Shown here: in pieces, positions 8,456 to 16,884 of the stretch
Numbering within the stretch: the first letter of the stretch is position 1
Layout of the letters: every line of letters begins with the position of its first letter
Assembly (NCBI RefSeq): GCF_020911925.1
Contig: NZ_CP087134.1
Coordinates: forward strand, 186,001-250,000
Direction of reading: 5' to 3'
DNA: 64,000 bases
Origin: Flavobacterium cupriresistens
Lineage (GTDB): Bacteria; Bacteroidota; Bacteroidia; Flavobacteriales; Flavobacteriaceae
Position numbers and translations under genes: made by a program
Notes under the pieces: generated by a model
The model's database searches: none
What the model saw: the letters and a program-made list of their open reading frames with translations, nothing else
Told to the model about the DNA's origin: nothing

Positions 8456-10180
8456 ATGAACAAAACAGTAAATATTAACTTAGGAGGTATGTTTTTTCAC
8501 ATCGATGAAGATGCATATGTAAAACTAACGCGCTATTTTGACGCTATAAAACGATCCCTGAATAATTCTTCCGGACAAGATGAAATTATTAAAGACATCG
8601 AAATGCGTGTTTCTGAATTACTAACAGAAAAACAAAAAAGCGAGAAACATGTTGTGGCATTGAAAGACGTTGATGAGGTGATTGCAGTTATGGGGCAACC
8701 GGAAGATTATATCATTGAAGACGAAGAAAAATCAAACCAGTCCTTTAATGGTTCCGGTACCAGAAAACACAAAAAATTGTACCGTGACAAAGAGAAAGGT
8801 ATGCTTGGTGGTGTAGCAACAGGTTTAGGTCATTATTTTGGAATTGAAGCAGTTTGGATAAAAATTCTATTCTTAATATTTGTCTTCGCAGGTTTTGGAA
8901 CAGGAATTTTAGCTTATTTCGTTCTTTGGGTTGTAACTCCGGAAGCTGTTACAACATCTGAGAAACTGGAAATGACAGGAGAACCGGTAACCATTAGCAA
9001 CATTGAAAAAAAGGTTCGTGAAGAAATTGAATCTTTATCTGACAAATTTAAAAATGCAGATTATGATCAAATGGGAAACCAGGTAAAGTCGGGAGCTGAG
9101 AGAATAAGTAGTTCATTTGGAGACTTTATCATGACGGTTTTTAAAATCTTTGCTAAGTTTTTAGGAATTATTTTGATCATGTCAGGAATATCAACTTTAA
9201 TTTTATTGTTGATTGGCGTTTTTACTTTGGGATCAAACATTTTTATTGAGTTCCCATGGCAGAATTTTGTTGACGCAGGAAATTTTACCGACTATCCGAT
9301 CTGGGTGTTTGGTTTACTAATGTTCTTTGCTGTTGGAATTCCGTTTTTCTTTTTGACACTTTTAGGTTTCAAACTATTATCACCAAACCTGAAATCAATT
9401 GGAAACATTACTAAATATACGTTGTTGGCCGTTTGGATTATTGCGGTTGCTATTGCAATAAGTGTTGGAATAAAACAAGCTACTGAACTTTCATACGACA
9501 ATAAAGTAGTGGAGAAAAAAACAATCAACATTAACCCTCAGGATACTCTTTTTGTAAAATTCAGATACAATGATTATTATGCTAAAGGCCTGAATCATCA
9601 CAGAGATTTCGAATTTGTACAGGATTCTGCAAACAATGCCTTAATCTACTCAAATGATGTACGTTTACATGTTTTGCGTACCGATAATGCAACGGCTTAT
9701 TTACAAATAGAAAAAACCGCCAGAGGAAATTCTTTTACAGCTGCTAAACAAAGAGCCGAAAAAATTGACTATAAAATTCAACTAAATGGAAATCAATTAG
9801 TTTTAGACAATTATTTCTTAACAGGGGTTAAAAATAAATTCAGAGGACAAGAAGTTGATGTATATTTGTACTTGCCGGAAGGACAGTTGTTTAAACCGGA
9901 CACTTCTGTACAAGATTACGATGATTCTGAAAATGATTTCTTCAACTTACACTTTAGCGGCGACTATAGCTATAAAGTAGAAGGTTCAAAAGTTAAATGT
10001 CTTAATTGTCCAGCGGATGAAAATGACTTTGATGAGGATGCAGACGAAGAAAACAATATTGTTACAGACACTGTAAAAGAAGTATCGATTAAAATTAATG
10101 GAAAAGAAGTTTTAAACGGTAAAAAAACTACCGGAAAATTAACCACAGACAAAAACGGAGTAATAATCAAAATTAACTAA
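8456..10180 (+). CDS. PspC-domain membrane protein
   Basis: This 574-aa protein has a soluble N-terminal part (1-90) with INLGGMFFHIDEDAY and a motif-like GQPEDYI stretch, as seen in PadR-linked PspC proteins. A PspC domain follows at about 104-162 (KLYRDKEKGMLGGVATGLGHYFG, then two hydrophobic spans). Further membrane spans lie around 230-260, 276-305 and 320-345, and the C-terminal 220 residues are probably extracytoplasmic, with an acidic tail (ENDFDEDADEE). PspC proteins of phage-shock systems sense envelope stress; the exact role here is inferred. It sits between padR and the GIN-domain lipoprotein, with 2- and 3-nt gaps. Confidence 0.85.
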   Translation: MNKTVNINLGGMFFHIDEDAYVKLTRYFDAIKRSLNNSSGQDEIIKDIEMRVSELLTEKQKSEKHVVALKDVDEVIAVMGQPEDYIIEDEEKSNQSFNGSGTRKHKKLYRDKEKGMLGGVATGLGHYFGIEAVWIKILFLIFVFAGFGTGILAYFVLWVVTPEAVTTSEKLEMTGEPVTISNIEKKVREEIESLSDKFKNADYDQMGNQVKSGAERISSSFGDFIMTVFKIFAKFLGIILIMSGISTLILLLIGVFTLGSNIFIEFPWQNFVDAGNFTDYPIWVFGLLMFFAVGIPFFFLTLLGFKLLSPNLKSIGNITKYTLLAVWIIAVAIAISVGIKQATELSYDNKVVEKKTININPQDTLFVKFRYNDYYAKGLNHHRDFEFVQDSANNALIYSNDVRLHVLRTDNATAYLQIEKTARGNSFTAAKQRAEKIDYKIQLNGNQLVLDNYFLTGVKNKFRGQEVDVYLYLPEGQLFKPDTSVQDYDDSENDFFNLHFSGDYSYKVEGSKVKCLNCPADENDFDEDADEENNIVTDTVKEVSIKINGKEVLNGKKTTGKLTTDKNGVIIKIN

Positions 10181-10183
10181 GCC

Positions 10184-10915
10184 ATGATAAAAATAATCAT
10201 TCATATTACGAAATTTGTAGTTGCTACTATCACTGCATTGTTGTTTGCCTCTTGTGGCAATATCAACAGTGTTGAAGGAAGCGGAAAAGTTACTAAGGAA
10301 AAAAGAATCGTTAACGGAGATTTCAAAAACGTATCCGTAAGCAATGCCATTGATCTGGTTATCGTACAATCTGACTCTACGGAAGTTGTTGTTGAAGCCG
10401 ATGACAATTTACAGGACAACATCATTACTAAAGTAGAAAACGGAACATTGAGAATTAGCTGTAAATTTAGTTCTTTCCGAAATGTTACAATGAAAACAGT
10501 GACGGTAAAAATGCCGGTTATTGATAAATTGGAAGCTTCAAGCGCTTCTAATGTACAAAGCAAAAACACCATTCGAGCAGTAGATATAAGTCTGGAAAGC
10601 TCTAGTGCTGCTAACATGATGGTTGATGTAGAATCTGACAATATTAGTTGCAATTCAGGAAGCGGAAGTAATATCAATATCAAAGGAAAAGCATTAAAAA
10701 TCACCACTTCAGCATCCAGCGGAGCCACTATTGATGCACAGAAATTATTAGCAAACGAAGTTCATGCTGATGTTTCGAGCGGAGGAACCATAAATGTACA
10801 TCCTATAGTAAGTCTAAAAGCGGAAGCTTCCAGCGGAGGAAACATAAATTATGACACTACTCCTAAAATTATTGAAAAAACAGCGAGTTCGGGAGGCAAC
10901 ATTAGCAAGAGTTAA
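10184..10915 (+). CDS. DUF2807 (head GIN domain) lipoprotein
   Basis: This 243-aa protein has an N-terminal hydrophobic segment ending in a lipobox (LLFASC-G, Cys about 23), then a DUF2807 right-handed beta-helix with repeating short strands (EASSASNVQSK, LESSSAANMMVD, SSGGTINVHP, ASSGGNINYD). Such proteins are called putative auto-transporter adhesins, but their function is not established. It begins 3 nt after the PspC gene stop, so the padR-pspC-GIN order forms one operon. Predicted location is the outer leaflet or periplasm. Confidence 0.85.
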   Translation: MIKIIIHITKFVVATITALLFASCGNINSVEGSGKVTKEKRIVNGDFKNVSVSNAIDLVIVQSDSTEVVVEADDNLQDNIITKVENGTLRISCKFSSFRNVTMKTVTVKMPVIDKLEASSASNVQSKNTIRAVDISLESSSAANMMVDVESDNISCNSGSGSNINIKGKALKITTSASSGATIDAQKLLANEVHADVSSGGTINVHPIVSLKAEASSGGNINYDTTPKIIEKTASSGGNISKS

Positions 10916-10942
10916 ACCTTACTAATGTGTTAAATATAGAAG

Positions 10943-10974
10943 AAATCATTCACCAAAAGTGGATGATTTTTTTA
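10943..10974 (+). terminator. Intrinsic terminator overlapping the next promoter
   Basis: An 11-bp stem (10943-10953 with 10959-10969, one G-U pair) with a CAAAA loop and a T-run. The T-run merges with the -7 element of the following gene. Confidence 0.8.
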
Positions 10975-10980
10975 TATTTG
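10973..10980 (+). promoter_or_regulatory. -7 element TATATTTG
   Basis: Perfect TAnnTTTG match directly in the T-tract of the preceding terminator, 23 nt before the ATG at 11004. It implies a very short leader for the second GIN-like gene. Confidence 0.6.
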
Positions 10981-11003
10981 TCTAAAATCAAATTATAGAA
11001 TTA

Positions 11004-11840
11004 ATGAAAAAGAACACCGCCTTACTCCTATTATTATTATTACTTACAACGGTAACTTTCGCACAAAAGAGAGAGAAAATAAAAGGATCTAAAATCGTAA
11101 CCACCTCGGTAAAAGAAGTAGGAGAATTTGATGGTATTGAAGCCGATGATAATTTGGAGGTTTACCTGGAAAAAGGAGAGAAAAACGAAATCAAAATCGA
11201 AGCCGATGACAATCTTCACGACATCATTGGAATGGACCTTAGAGACCGAACACTTCGTTTGTATACTTCTAAAGAAACTACCATTTTTAAAAAACTGATT
11301 GTTCGCGTTACCTATACAAACTCTTTTAAAAATGTAATTGCAAAAAATGAAGCTGCTATTTATGCCCTTCAGGAAGTTCAATTAGACGACATTACCTTTA
11401 ACAGCCTCGATTATTCTAAACTATTCCTGAATGTGAATTCAAAAAAATTCACTTTGATTGCCGACGACAAATCAAAAACAGAACTCAACTTAAAATCAGA
11501 AGACGCCAGTTTACAATTAAGCAAAAGCGCTTCAATTAAAACACTGGTATCTGCCATAAAATTCAAATGTGATTTATATCAGAAAGCCGTTGCTGCTATT
11601 GAAGGTATTGCCGAAAAAGCAACCATTCGTTTAGACAATAATTCTATTTTCACGGGAACAAAATTCACTTTAAAAGATTCTAATGTTACGGTTGAGAACT
11701 ATGCTACAGCAAGTATTCTGGCAGAAACCACCATTGCAATAGCCGTTGGTGACCATGCAGAACTTTCTCTTCTTGGAAACCCAACGATACAACTAACCCG
11801 TTTTTCTGAAGAAGCTAAGCTTATTAAGAAGATTAAGTAG
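11004..11840 (+). CDS. Secreted GIN-domain-like (DUF2807) protein
   Basis: This 278-aa protein has a signal peptide (MKKNTALLLLLLLLTTVTFAQ) and a repeated IEADDN motif early (VYLEKGEKNEIKIEADDNL), as in DUF2807 proteins. Beta-rich segments of about 20 residues follow up to the end. It resembles the preceding lipoprotein in the first 80 residues (both contain V.EADDNL), so the two are probably ancient paralogues. It has its own promoter element and lacks a lipobox. Function is unknown. Confidence 0.75.
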   Translation: MKKNTALLLLLLLLTTVTFAQKREKIKGSKIVTTSVKEVGEFDGIEADDNLEVYLEKGEKNEIKIEADDNLHDIIGMDLRDRTLRLYTSKETTIFKKLIVRVTYTNSFKNVIAKNEAAIYALQEVQLDDITFNSLDYSKLFLNVNSKKFTLIADDKSKTELNLKSEDASLQLSKSASIKTLVSAIKFKCDLYQKAVAAIEGIAEKATIRLDNNSIFTGTKFTLKDSNVTVENYATASILAETTIAIAVGDHAELSLLGNPTIQLTRFSEEAKLIKKIK

Positions 11841-12020
11841 GGGGTGTTTAGTTTTCAGTCTCAGTTTTCGGTTTTCGGTCTCAGTTACGGTTTACTCTTT
11901 TCGGGACTGCTACTATTTAATTCAAATTGCTAGTTATCTTATCGCTGAAACGAAACAAGTTGTATCTCATTTTCTGAATTGTTATACTGTAAATTAAAAG
12001 ATTTATAAAAGGATCATTTT

Positions 12021-12266
12021 GAATAGCCTCCTGCTTTAGCTCAATGTCATTAAGTTAGGAGCTTTTTTTACGCAGATTCTGCGGATTTTTTTTATTTTAA
12101 TCCGCTAAAATCTGCGTGAGACTTTATTTTGATAATCCTTAACTTAATGACATTGACCTAAAGCTGGAGGAATATTGCTACAGCCAAAATATATCGTGCT
12201 TCTTTCGGCTAAAGCCAACTGTGCGCGTCTTAATTATTTACCCCCAGCTAAAGCAGGGGGCTATTC
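12021..12266. repeat. Nested palindromic repeat with three related arms
   Basis: Arm A (12027-12057) and arm B (12140-12170) are 31-bp inverted copies with two mismatches. Inside them 12070-12087 and 12099-12117 form another inverted pair around CGCAGATT...AATCTGCG. Arm C (12246-12266) repeats the reverse complement of 12021-12041 with one mismatch (AGCTAAAGCAGGGGGCTATTC core). No ORF or transposase is present. It looks like a non-autonomous palindromic element or REP/MITE-like unit. Confidence 0.65.
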
Positions 12267-12325
12267 AAATAGTAACAGATTAAAAAAAATAGTTAACTCA
12301 CAACTTGAATTATTTAAGTAAAAAC

Positions 12326-12359
12326 AAAAAACCGTTTCAAAAAAATGAAACGGTTTTTT
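12326..12359 (-). terminator. Terminator hairpin for trxB
   Basis: 13-bp stem (arm AAAAACCGTTTCA with TGAAACGGTTTTT) flanked by A-run on the left and T-run on the right, so it can act in both directions. It lies about 80 bp past the trxB stop. Confidence 0.75.
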
Positions 12360-12383
12360 ACTTTATTGCAAACAGACCTCTGT

Positions 12384-12435
12384 GACTGTAAACTCAGACT
12401 GCAAACTGAGACTGCAAACTGAGACTGTAAACTAA
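12384..12435. repeat. Four tandem 13-bp repeats
   Basis: Units GACTGTAAACTCA, GACTGCAAACTGA, GACTGCAAACTGA and GACTGTAAACTAA lie head to tail at 12384, 12397, 12410 and 12423, just beyond the trxB stop codon. The repeats have no spacers and are not CRISPR-like. Confidence 0.8.
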
Positions 12436-12437
12436 GA

Positions 12438-13385
12438 TTATTCTTTCCCAGCCAAATATCTTTCAGCATCTAAAGCAGCCATACATCCGGTACCTGCAGC
12501 CGTAATTGCTTGACGGTACACGTGATCTGCAGCGTCACCGGCTACAAAAACACCGGCTATATTGGTATTAGAAGTACCCGGAGTATTAATAATATATCCG
12601 GTTTCGTCTAAAGTAAGATAGTCTTTAAAAATATCGGTGTTTGGTTTATGACCAATTGCAACGAAAAATCCTGTTGCAGGAATATCAAAAATCTCTCCTG
12701 TTGTTTTGTTTTTAGCTCTAATAGCAGAAACTACCTGTTCGTCTCCAATAACTTCAACCGTATCGTGATTCATTAAAATCTCAATATTCTCTGTTTTACG
12801 AACACGATCTTCCATGATTTTTGAAGCTCTGAATTTTTCGCTTCTCACCAACATGGTTACTTTTTTACAAAGTTTAGACAAATAGTGTGCTTCTTCACAA
12901 GCAGAATCTCCAGCACCAACAATAACTACTTCCTGATTACGGTAGAAAAATCCGTCACAAACCGCACAAGCAGAAACACCACCACCCATTTGCAAGTAAT
13001 GCTGCTCTGATGGTAAACCTAAATATTTAGCCGAAGCACCAGTAGAAATAATTACCGTTTCACAATGTAATTCGATAGTATCGTTTATCCAAACTTTATG
13101 AATGTCTCCTGAAAAATCAACTTTAGTTGCCCAACCATCGCGAATATCAGCACCAAAACGTTTTGCTTGTTCTTGTAATTGAATCATCATTTCTGGACCG
13201 GTAACACCGTCAACATAACCCGGAAAATTCTCTACTTCATTTGTTGTAGTCAACTGGCCTCCCGGCTGCATTCCCTGATATAAAACTGGATTCATGTTAG
13301 CTCTGGCAGCGTAAATAGCAGCGGTATAACCTGCAGGACCAGAACCTATAATAAGGCATTTAATTTTTTCAATAAGATTTGACAT
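12438..13385 (-). CDS. trxB: Thioredoxin-disulfide reductase
   Basis: This 315-aa flavoprotein should pass electrons from NADPH through FAD to thioredoxin in the cytoplasm. It has the FAD-binding GSGPAGYTAAIYAARA motif (14-29), the redox pair CAVC (C140 and C143, followed by DGFF), the NADPH-binding GAGDSACEEA, and a C-terminal FAD motif GVFVAGDAADHVYRQ. Length matches the family. The ATG at 13385 lies 30 nt downstream of a -7 element (13415-13422 on this strand). The gene is monocistronic and followed by a hairpin terminator. Confidence 0.95.
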   Translation of the reverse strand: MSNLIEKIKCLIIGSGPAGYTAAIYAARANMNPVLYQGMQPGGQLTTTNEVENFPGYVDGVTGPEMMIQLQEQAKRFGADIRDGWATKVDFSGDIHKVWINDTIELHCETVIISTGASAKYLGLPSEQHYLQMGGGVSACAVCDGFFYRNQEVVIVGAGDSACEEAHYLSKLCKKVTMLVRSEKFRASKIMEDRVRKTENIEILMNHDTVEVIGDEQVVSAIRAKNKTTGEIFDIPATGFFVAIGHKPNTDIFKDYLTLDETGYIINTPGTSNTNIAGVFVAGDAADHVYRQAITAAGTGCMAALDAERYLAGKE

Positions 13386-13746
13386 AATTATGATTGTATT
13401 AATAATTGATGGTGCAAAAGTAAGTTTTTATTGTGGGATATGGGAATCCACATAATCAGTTTTTGTTATTCTGAAATAGAGCATTACAAATAGAACCAAA
13501 ATAAAAAGTCTGTTCTACGGCTACAGAAAAACATTCTGACAACACTGCTGTAGTCTTTTCTTTATTACTTTAAGAATAAAAGTATCAAATACTAATCAAA
13601 CCCATACATATCAAGCTGTAAGGGTGTTAAACATTTTAACTTTTCTATACTTTATAACCAAGTATTTATACCTGTTTTTAGAATCGCTCGCAGGAGTACA
13701 TTTCGCTTTTGTGTATTTTTATCGATAACAACTTAAAATAAGTACT
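13386..13746. other. Divergent intergenic region
   Basis: This gap lies between divergent trxB and the 330-aa secreted protein gene. It holds a minus-strand -7 element CAAAAGTA (13415-13422, TACTTTTG on the coding strand) for trxB. No other gene or RNA was seen. Confidence 0.5.
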
Positions 13747-14739
13747 ATGAAAACAAAACTACTTTTTCTTTCTATTTTTTTATTATTCTTTTTAAATGGC
13801 TACACTCAGGTAAAGCGATTTACCTCTGATAGTCCTGGTTATATGAAAACAACTTATATTTTTACTGATGCTCCCAAAATAGTAAAAGTAGATGGTGCCG
13901 GAACCGAAATTACTGACGATGAAAATATCCCACTTCGAGCACCTATAGGGGCAAGATTTCAAGTTTACAATGAAATTAAAAACTCCAGAAATGTTATCAC
14001 CCATTTTATAATAAAGTTTTTATACTATAATAACACAAATAGAGCAAATTCTTATCTGACCTATAATGTTACAGAAACTACAAATGAAAAAGAATCCCGA
14101 AAAAGCATAAAAGAAGAGCAACTTAAACCTGCAAAAGCTACCACTGCAAAAGAGTACAAACTTACCGAAAAAGCAGCCAAAACCTTAAACAAAGAAAAAT
14201 TAGATGATCTTCCGGATGCCTATTTTAAAGTACCCGTTTCAGATCTTGAAAAATTTGCAGCGGTATATGTTCCACAATCAAAATATCATTTTGCATATGG
14301 GACTATAAGCTATCTGGCAAGAATTCGACCTCGCACACACGACATCCCGAGTAAATGGTCCACTGACCTTAGCCTTGGACTTGCTGCAGGACTGCGGTAT
14401 GACCTTACAGAAAACTGGGCGATCACAGGTCTTGGCGGTGTAGCCATAACCCGCATATCGATTGATAAAAATTCTGTTCGAAATCTTGAAATCACTACTC
14501 CAATAGAAAAACCTGCCATTACACCTAATATTAATGCTATGATTTCATACAAAAACTTCTCCTTTGGATTGGGCGCTGGTTTTGACTGGATCAATCGCGA
14601 TGGAACACCGGAAGCCGCAGCATGGGTTTACAATAAAAAATTGTTTTATGGTATCTCTATTGGTATTAATGTGTTCACCAGTAATTCAGAAAACACAGTA
14701 CCTCAGGATGGAGATCAGGATCAAAACAAAAAAGGATAA
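13747..14739 (+). CDS. Secreted outer-membrane-like protein of unknown function
   Basis: I do not recognise this 330-aa protein. It starts with a signal peptide (MKTKLLFLSIFLLFFLNGYTQ). The N-terminal half (25-175) is polar with many Lys and Thr residues. From about 180 onward amphipathic strands (YHFAYGTISYLARIRPR, then LSLGLAAGLRYDLTENW) suggest a small beta-barrel in the outer membrane, ending near INVFTSNSEN with a charged tail. It is a single gene followed by a hairpin terminator. No partners are evident nearby. Confidence 0.6.
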   Translation: MKTKLLFLSIFLLFFLNGYTQVKRFTSDSPGYMKTTYIFTDAPKIVKVDGAGTEITDDENIPLRAPIGARFQVYNEIKNSRNVITHFIIKFLYYNNTNRANSYLTYNVTETTNEKESRKSIKEEQLKPAKATTAKEYKLTEKAAKTLNKEKLDDLPDAYFKVPVSDLEKFAAVYVPQSKYHFAYGTISYLARIRPRTHDIPSKWSTDLSLGLAAGLRYDLTENWAITGLGGVAITRISIDKNSVRNLEITTPIEKPAITPNINAMISYKNFSFGLGAGFDWINRDGTPEAAAWVYNKKLFYGISIGINVFTSNSENTVPQDGDQDQNKKG

Positions 14740-14770
14740 ATAGAAAATACTATAATTTGCATAGAACAAA

Positions 14771-14801
14771 AAAAAGCCGAACATTTCTGTTCGGCTTTTT
14801 T
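14771..14801. terminator. Bidirectional terminator between CDS and tRNA
   Basis: 12-bp stem AAAAGCCGAACA/TGTTCGGCTTTT with a TTTC loop, flanked by A-run and T-run. It serves the plus-strand gene ending at 14739 and the minus-strand tRNA. Confidence 0.8.
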
Positions 14802-14802
14802 G

Positions 14803-14877
14803 TCGGGGTGGCAGGATTCGAACCTGCGGCCTCCTGCTCCCAAAGCAGGCGCGATAACCGGGCTACGCTACACCCCG
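14803..14877 (-). tRNA. tRNA-Pro (anticodon TGG)
   Basis: On the minus strand the 75-nt sequence folds as a tRNA: acceptor CGGGGTG paired with CACCCCG plus discriminator A, T arm containing GGTTCGAATCC, and anticodon arm CTGCTTTGGGAGCAG with TGG in the loop. The 3' CCA is not encoded. A full promoter lies just upstream (TTTG-N19-TATCTTTG on this strand). Confidence 0.95.
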
Positions 14878-14887
14878 TAAGCGGCTG

Positions 14888-14918
14888 CAAAGATAGAACT
14901 ATTTTCGGCTTATCCAAA
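14888..14918 (-). promoter_or_regulatory. Promoter of tRNA-Pro
   Basis: On the minus strand: -33 TTTG (14915-14918), 19-nt spacer and -7 TATCTTTG (14888-14895), ending 10 nt before the tRNA 5' end. It is the best match in the window to the Bacteroidota promoter consensus. Confidence 0.75.
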
Positions 14919-15208
14919 AGAATTTTAAAAATAAGAGCAATTTATTTTACAGTCCCGTCTGCAAAAACTAAAAACGATCTTATAAACTACTGGGAATGAA
15001 AATCAAATCCCATTTACACCCTGTTCAACTTTTTTTTAAAGAATTTGAAAAAATTAAATTTTACAGCTTTTTTCCCTTAAAAATAAAAAAAATCCTAAAT
15101 CAAACACGCACAAAACAACGCTTAATCGAAGTTTCTTAAATGTTAACAAAATAGATTTTCAAAAACCATAAATAATTGTATTTTTACGGTTCAAAATTCA
15201 GAAAATAA
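14896..15208. other. Intergenic region upstream of parA
   Basis: This AT-rich gap between divergent tRNA-Pro and parA holds the tRNA promoter. Nothing else clear was seen; I found no parS-like palindrome and no good TAnnTTTG element for parA. Confidence 0.4.
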
Positions 15209-15976
15209 ATGGGCAAAATCATTGCGATTGCTAATCAAAAAGGAGGCGTTGGAAAGACTACTACATCTGTAAATCTTGCAGCCTCATTAGGTGTTTTAGA
15301 AAAAAAAGTATTACTGATAGATGCTGATCCTCAGGCAAATGCTACATCTGGCCTTGGGATTGATGTAGAATCTGTAGAAATTGGTACTTATCAAATACTT
15401 GAACATAGTCACACCCCAAAAGAAACTATAGTTCAATGTACCGCTCCAAATGTTGATGTGATACCTGCTCATATTGACCTTGTTGCCATCGAAATCGAAT
15501 TGGTTGATAAAGAAAACAGAGAATATATGCTTAAAAAAGCATTAGAAAGTGTTAAAGACGAATACGATTATATCATTATCGACTGTGCACCTTCATTAGG
15601 TTTACTAACCTTAAATGCATTAACAGCGGCTGATTCTGTAGTTATTCCGATTCAATGTGAGTATTTCGCACTTGAAGGATTAGGAAAATTACTGAACACT
15701 ATAAAAAGTATTCAAAAAATACACAACCCGGATCTTGACATTGAAGGATTATTATTAACCATGTATGACTCGAGATTGCGTTTATCCAATCAGGTTGTAG
15801 AAGAGGTGCAAAAACACTTTAACGATATGGTTTTTGATACCGTTATTCAGCGTAATGTAAAATTAAGTGAGGCACCAAGTTTTGGAGAAAGCATCATTAA
15901 TTATGACGCTACCAGTAAAGGAGCAGTTAATTACATCAATCTGGCTCAAGAAATTATAAAGAAAAACAGTAAATAG
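15209..15976 (+). CDS. parA: Chromosome partitioning ATPase ParA (Soj)
   Basis: This 255-aa protein is the ATPase of the chromosome segregation machinery. Key features are the deviant Walker A (QKGGVGKTTTSVNLAA, residues 9-24), the A' region (LLIDADPQANATSG) and Walker B (YDYIIIDCAPSLGLLT). Length is typical of chromosomal Soj/ParA. It is 5 nt upstream of parB, and the parA-parB-DUF5683-dapB-lepB order is common in flavobacteria. Confidence 0.95.
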   Translation: MGKIIAIANQKGGVGKTTTSVNLAASLGVLEKKVLLIDADPQANATSGLGIDVESVEIGTYQILEHSHTPKETIVQCTAPNVDVIPAHIDLVAIEIELVDKENREYMLKKALESVKDEYDYIIIDCAPSLGLLTLNALTAADSVVIPIQCEYFALEGLGKLLNTIKSIQKIHNPDLDIEGLLLTMYDSRLRLSNQVVEEVQKHFNDMVFDTVIQRNVKLSEAPSFGESIINYDATSKGAVNYINLAQEIIKKNSK

Positions 15977-15981
15977 TTTTT

Positions 15982-16884
15982 ATGACAAAAGCAATTAAAA
16001 AACAAGCCTTAGGAAGAGGATTATCAGCCTTATTAAAAGATCCGGAAAACGACATTACCTCAGTAGAAGACAAAAATGCTGACAAAGTTGTTGGAAATAT
16101 AATAGAGCTTGAAATAAGTGCTATCGAAATAAATCCATTTCAACCAAGAAGTAATTTTAACGAAGAATCATTACGCGAATTAGCCACTTCTATTAAAGAA
16201 CTAGGCGTAATTCAACCTATTACTGTTCGAAAATTAGATTTCAACAAATACCAGTTAATTTCGGGAGAGCGTCGTTTGCGCGCTTCGACTTTAGTGGGTT
16301 TAAATACGGTTCCTGCTTATATTCGTATTGCGAATGACAACGAATCATTGGTTATGGCTTTGGTTGAAAACATTCAACGTCATGACTTAGATCCTATTGA
16401 GATCGCTCTTTCTTACCAGCGTTTAATTGACGAAATTCAATTGACTCAGGAACAAATGAGCGAACGTGTGGGAAAAAAACGTTCTACAATTGCCAACTAT
16501 TTACGTCTTTTAAAATTAGATCCGATTATCCAGACCGGTATTCGTGATGGTTTTATCAGTATGGGACACGGTAGAGCAATCATTAACATTGAAGATTTAG
16601 ACATTCAGACCGATATCTATCAAAAAATAGTAAGTCAAAATTTATCTGTTCGCGAAACAGAGAGTTTGGTAAAAAACTACCACGAAAGTTTAAAGCCACA
16701 GGCAGAAGGAAAACCGAAACCGGAATCTTCTTTTGAAGTCGAAGAAACTAAAAAAAGCACTTTCAACGATTATTTTGGCGCGAAAGTTGACATAAAAGTT
16801 GCCAATAACGGAAAAGGAAAAATCACAATTCCTTTTAGTTCCGAGGCCGACTTTAACAGAATTATAAAATTAATAAACGGATAG
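15982..16884 (+). CDS. parB: Chromosome partitioning protein ParB
   Basis: This 300-aa DNA-binding protein recognises parS sites and works with ParA in chromosome segregation. It starts with KKQALGRGLSALLKD. The N-terminal ParB/Srx domain follows at about 42-130 (INPFQPRSNFNEESLRELA, and the CTP-binding SGERRLRAS and ENIQRHDL motifs), with an HTH region around 140-185 (LTQEQMSERVGKKRSTIANY). The stop codon overlaps the next gene's GTG start. Confidence 0.95.
   Translation: MTKAIKKQALGRGLSALLKDPENDITSVEDKNADKVVGNIIELEISAIEINPFQPRSNFNEESLRELATSIKELGVIQPITVRKLDFNKYQLISGERRLRASTLVGLNTVPAYIRIANDNESLVMALVENIQRHDLDPIEIALSYQRLIDEIQLTQEQMSERVGKKRSTIANYLRLLKLDPIIQTGIRDGFISMGHGRAIINIEDLDIQTDIYQKIVSQNLSVRETESLVKNYHESLKPQAEGKPKPESSFEVEETKKSTFNDYFGAKVDIKVANNGKGKITIPFSSEADFNRIIKLING

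Larger units (their letters stand above)
11841..12437. other. Repeat-rich intergenic region before trxB
   Basis: This 597-bp gap between convergent genes has no credible ORF. It contains CTCAGTTTTCGG-type short repeats (11850-11895), a nested palindromic element (12027-12170), a third copy of part of that element (12246-12266), a bidirectional hairpin (12326-12359) and a 13-bp tandem repeat array (12384-12435). Confidence 0.7.

Noticed and set aside
12384..12435. CRISPR-like array
   Set aside because: The 13-bp units are tandem with no spacers and no cas genes are present.
14757..14999. 80-aa plus-strand ORF
   Set aside because: It is the reverse-frame reading of tRNA-Pro plus flanking sequence, a well-known type of spurious ORF.
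15209..16884. Plasmid-type partition locus
   Set aside because: The parAB genes match chromosomal Soj/ParB in length and lie in a conserved core-gene block with dapB and lepB.
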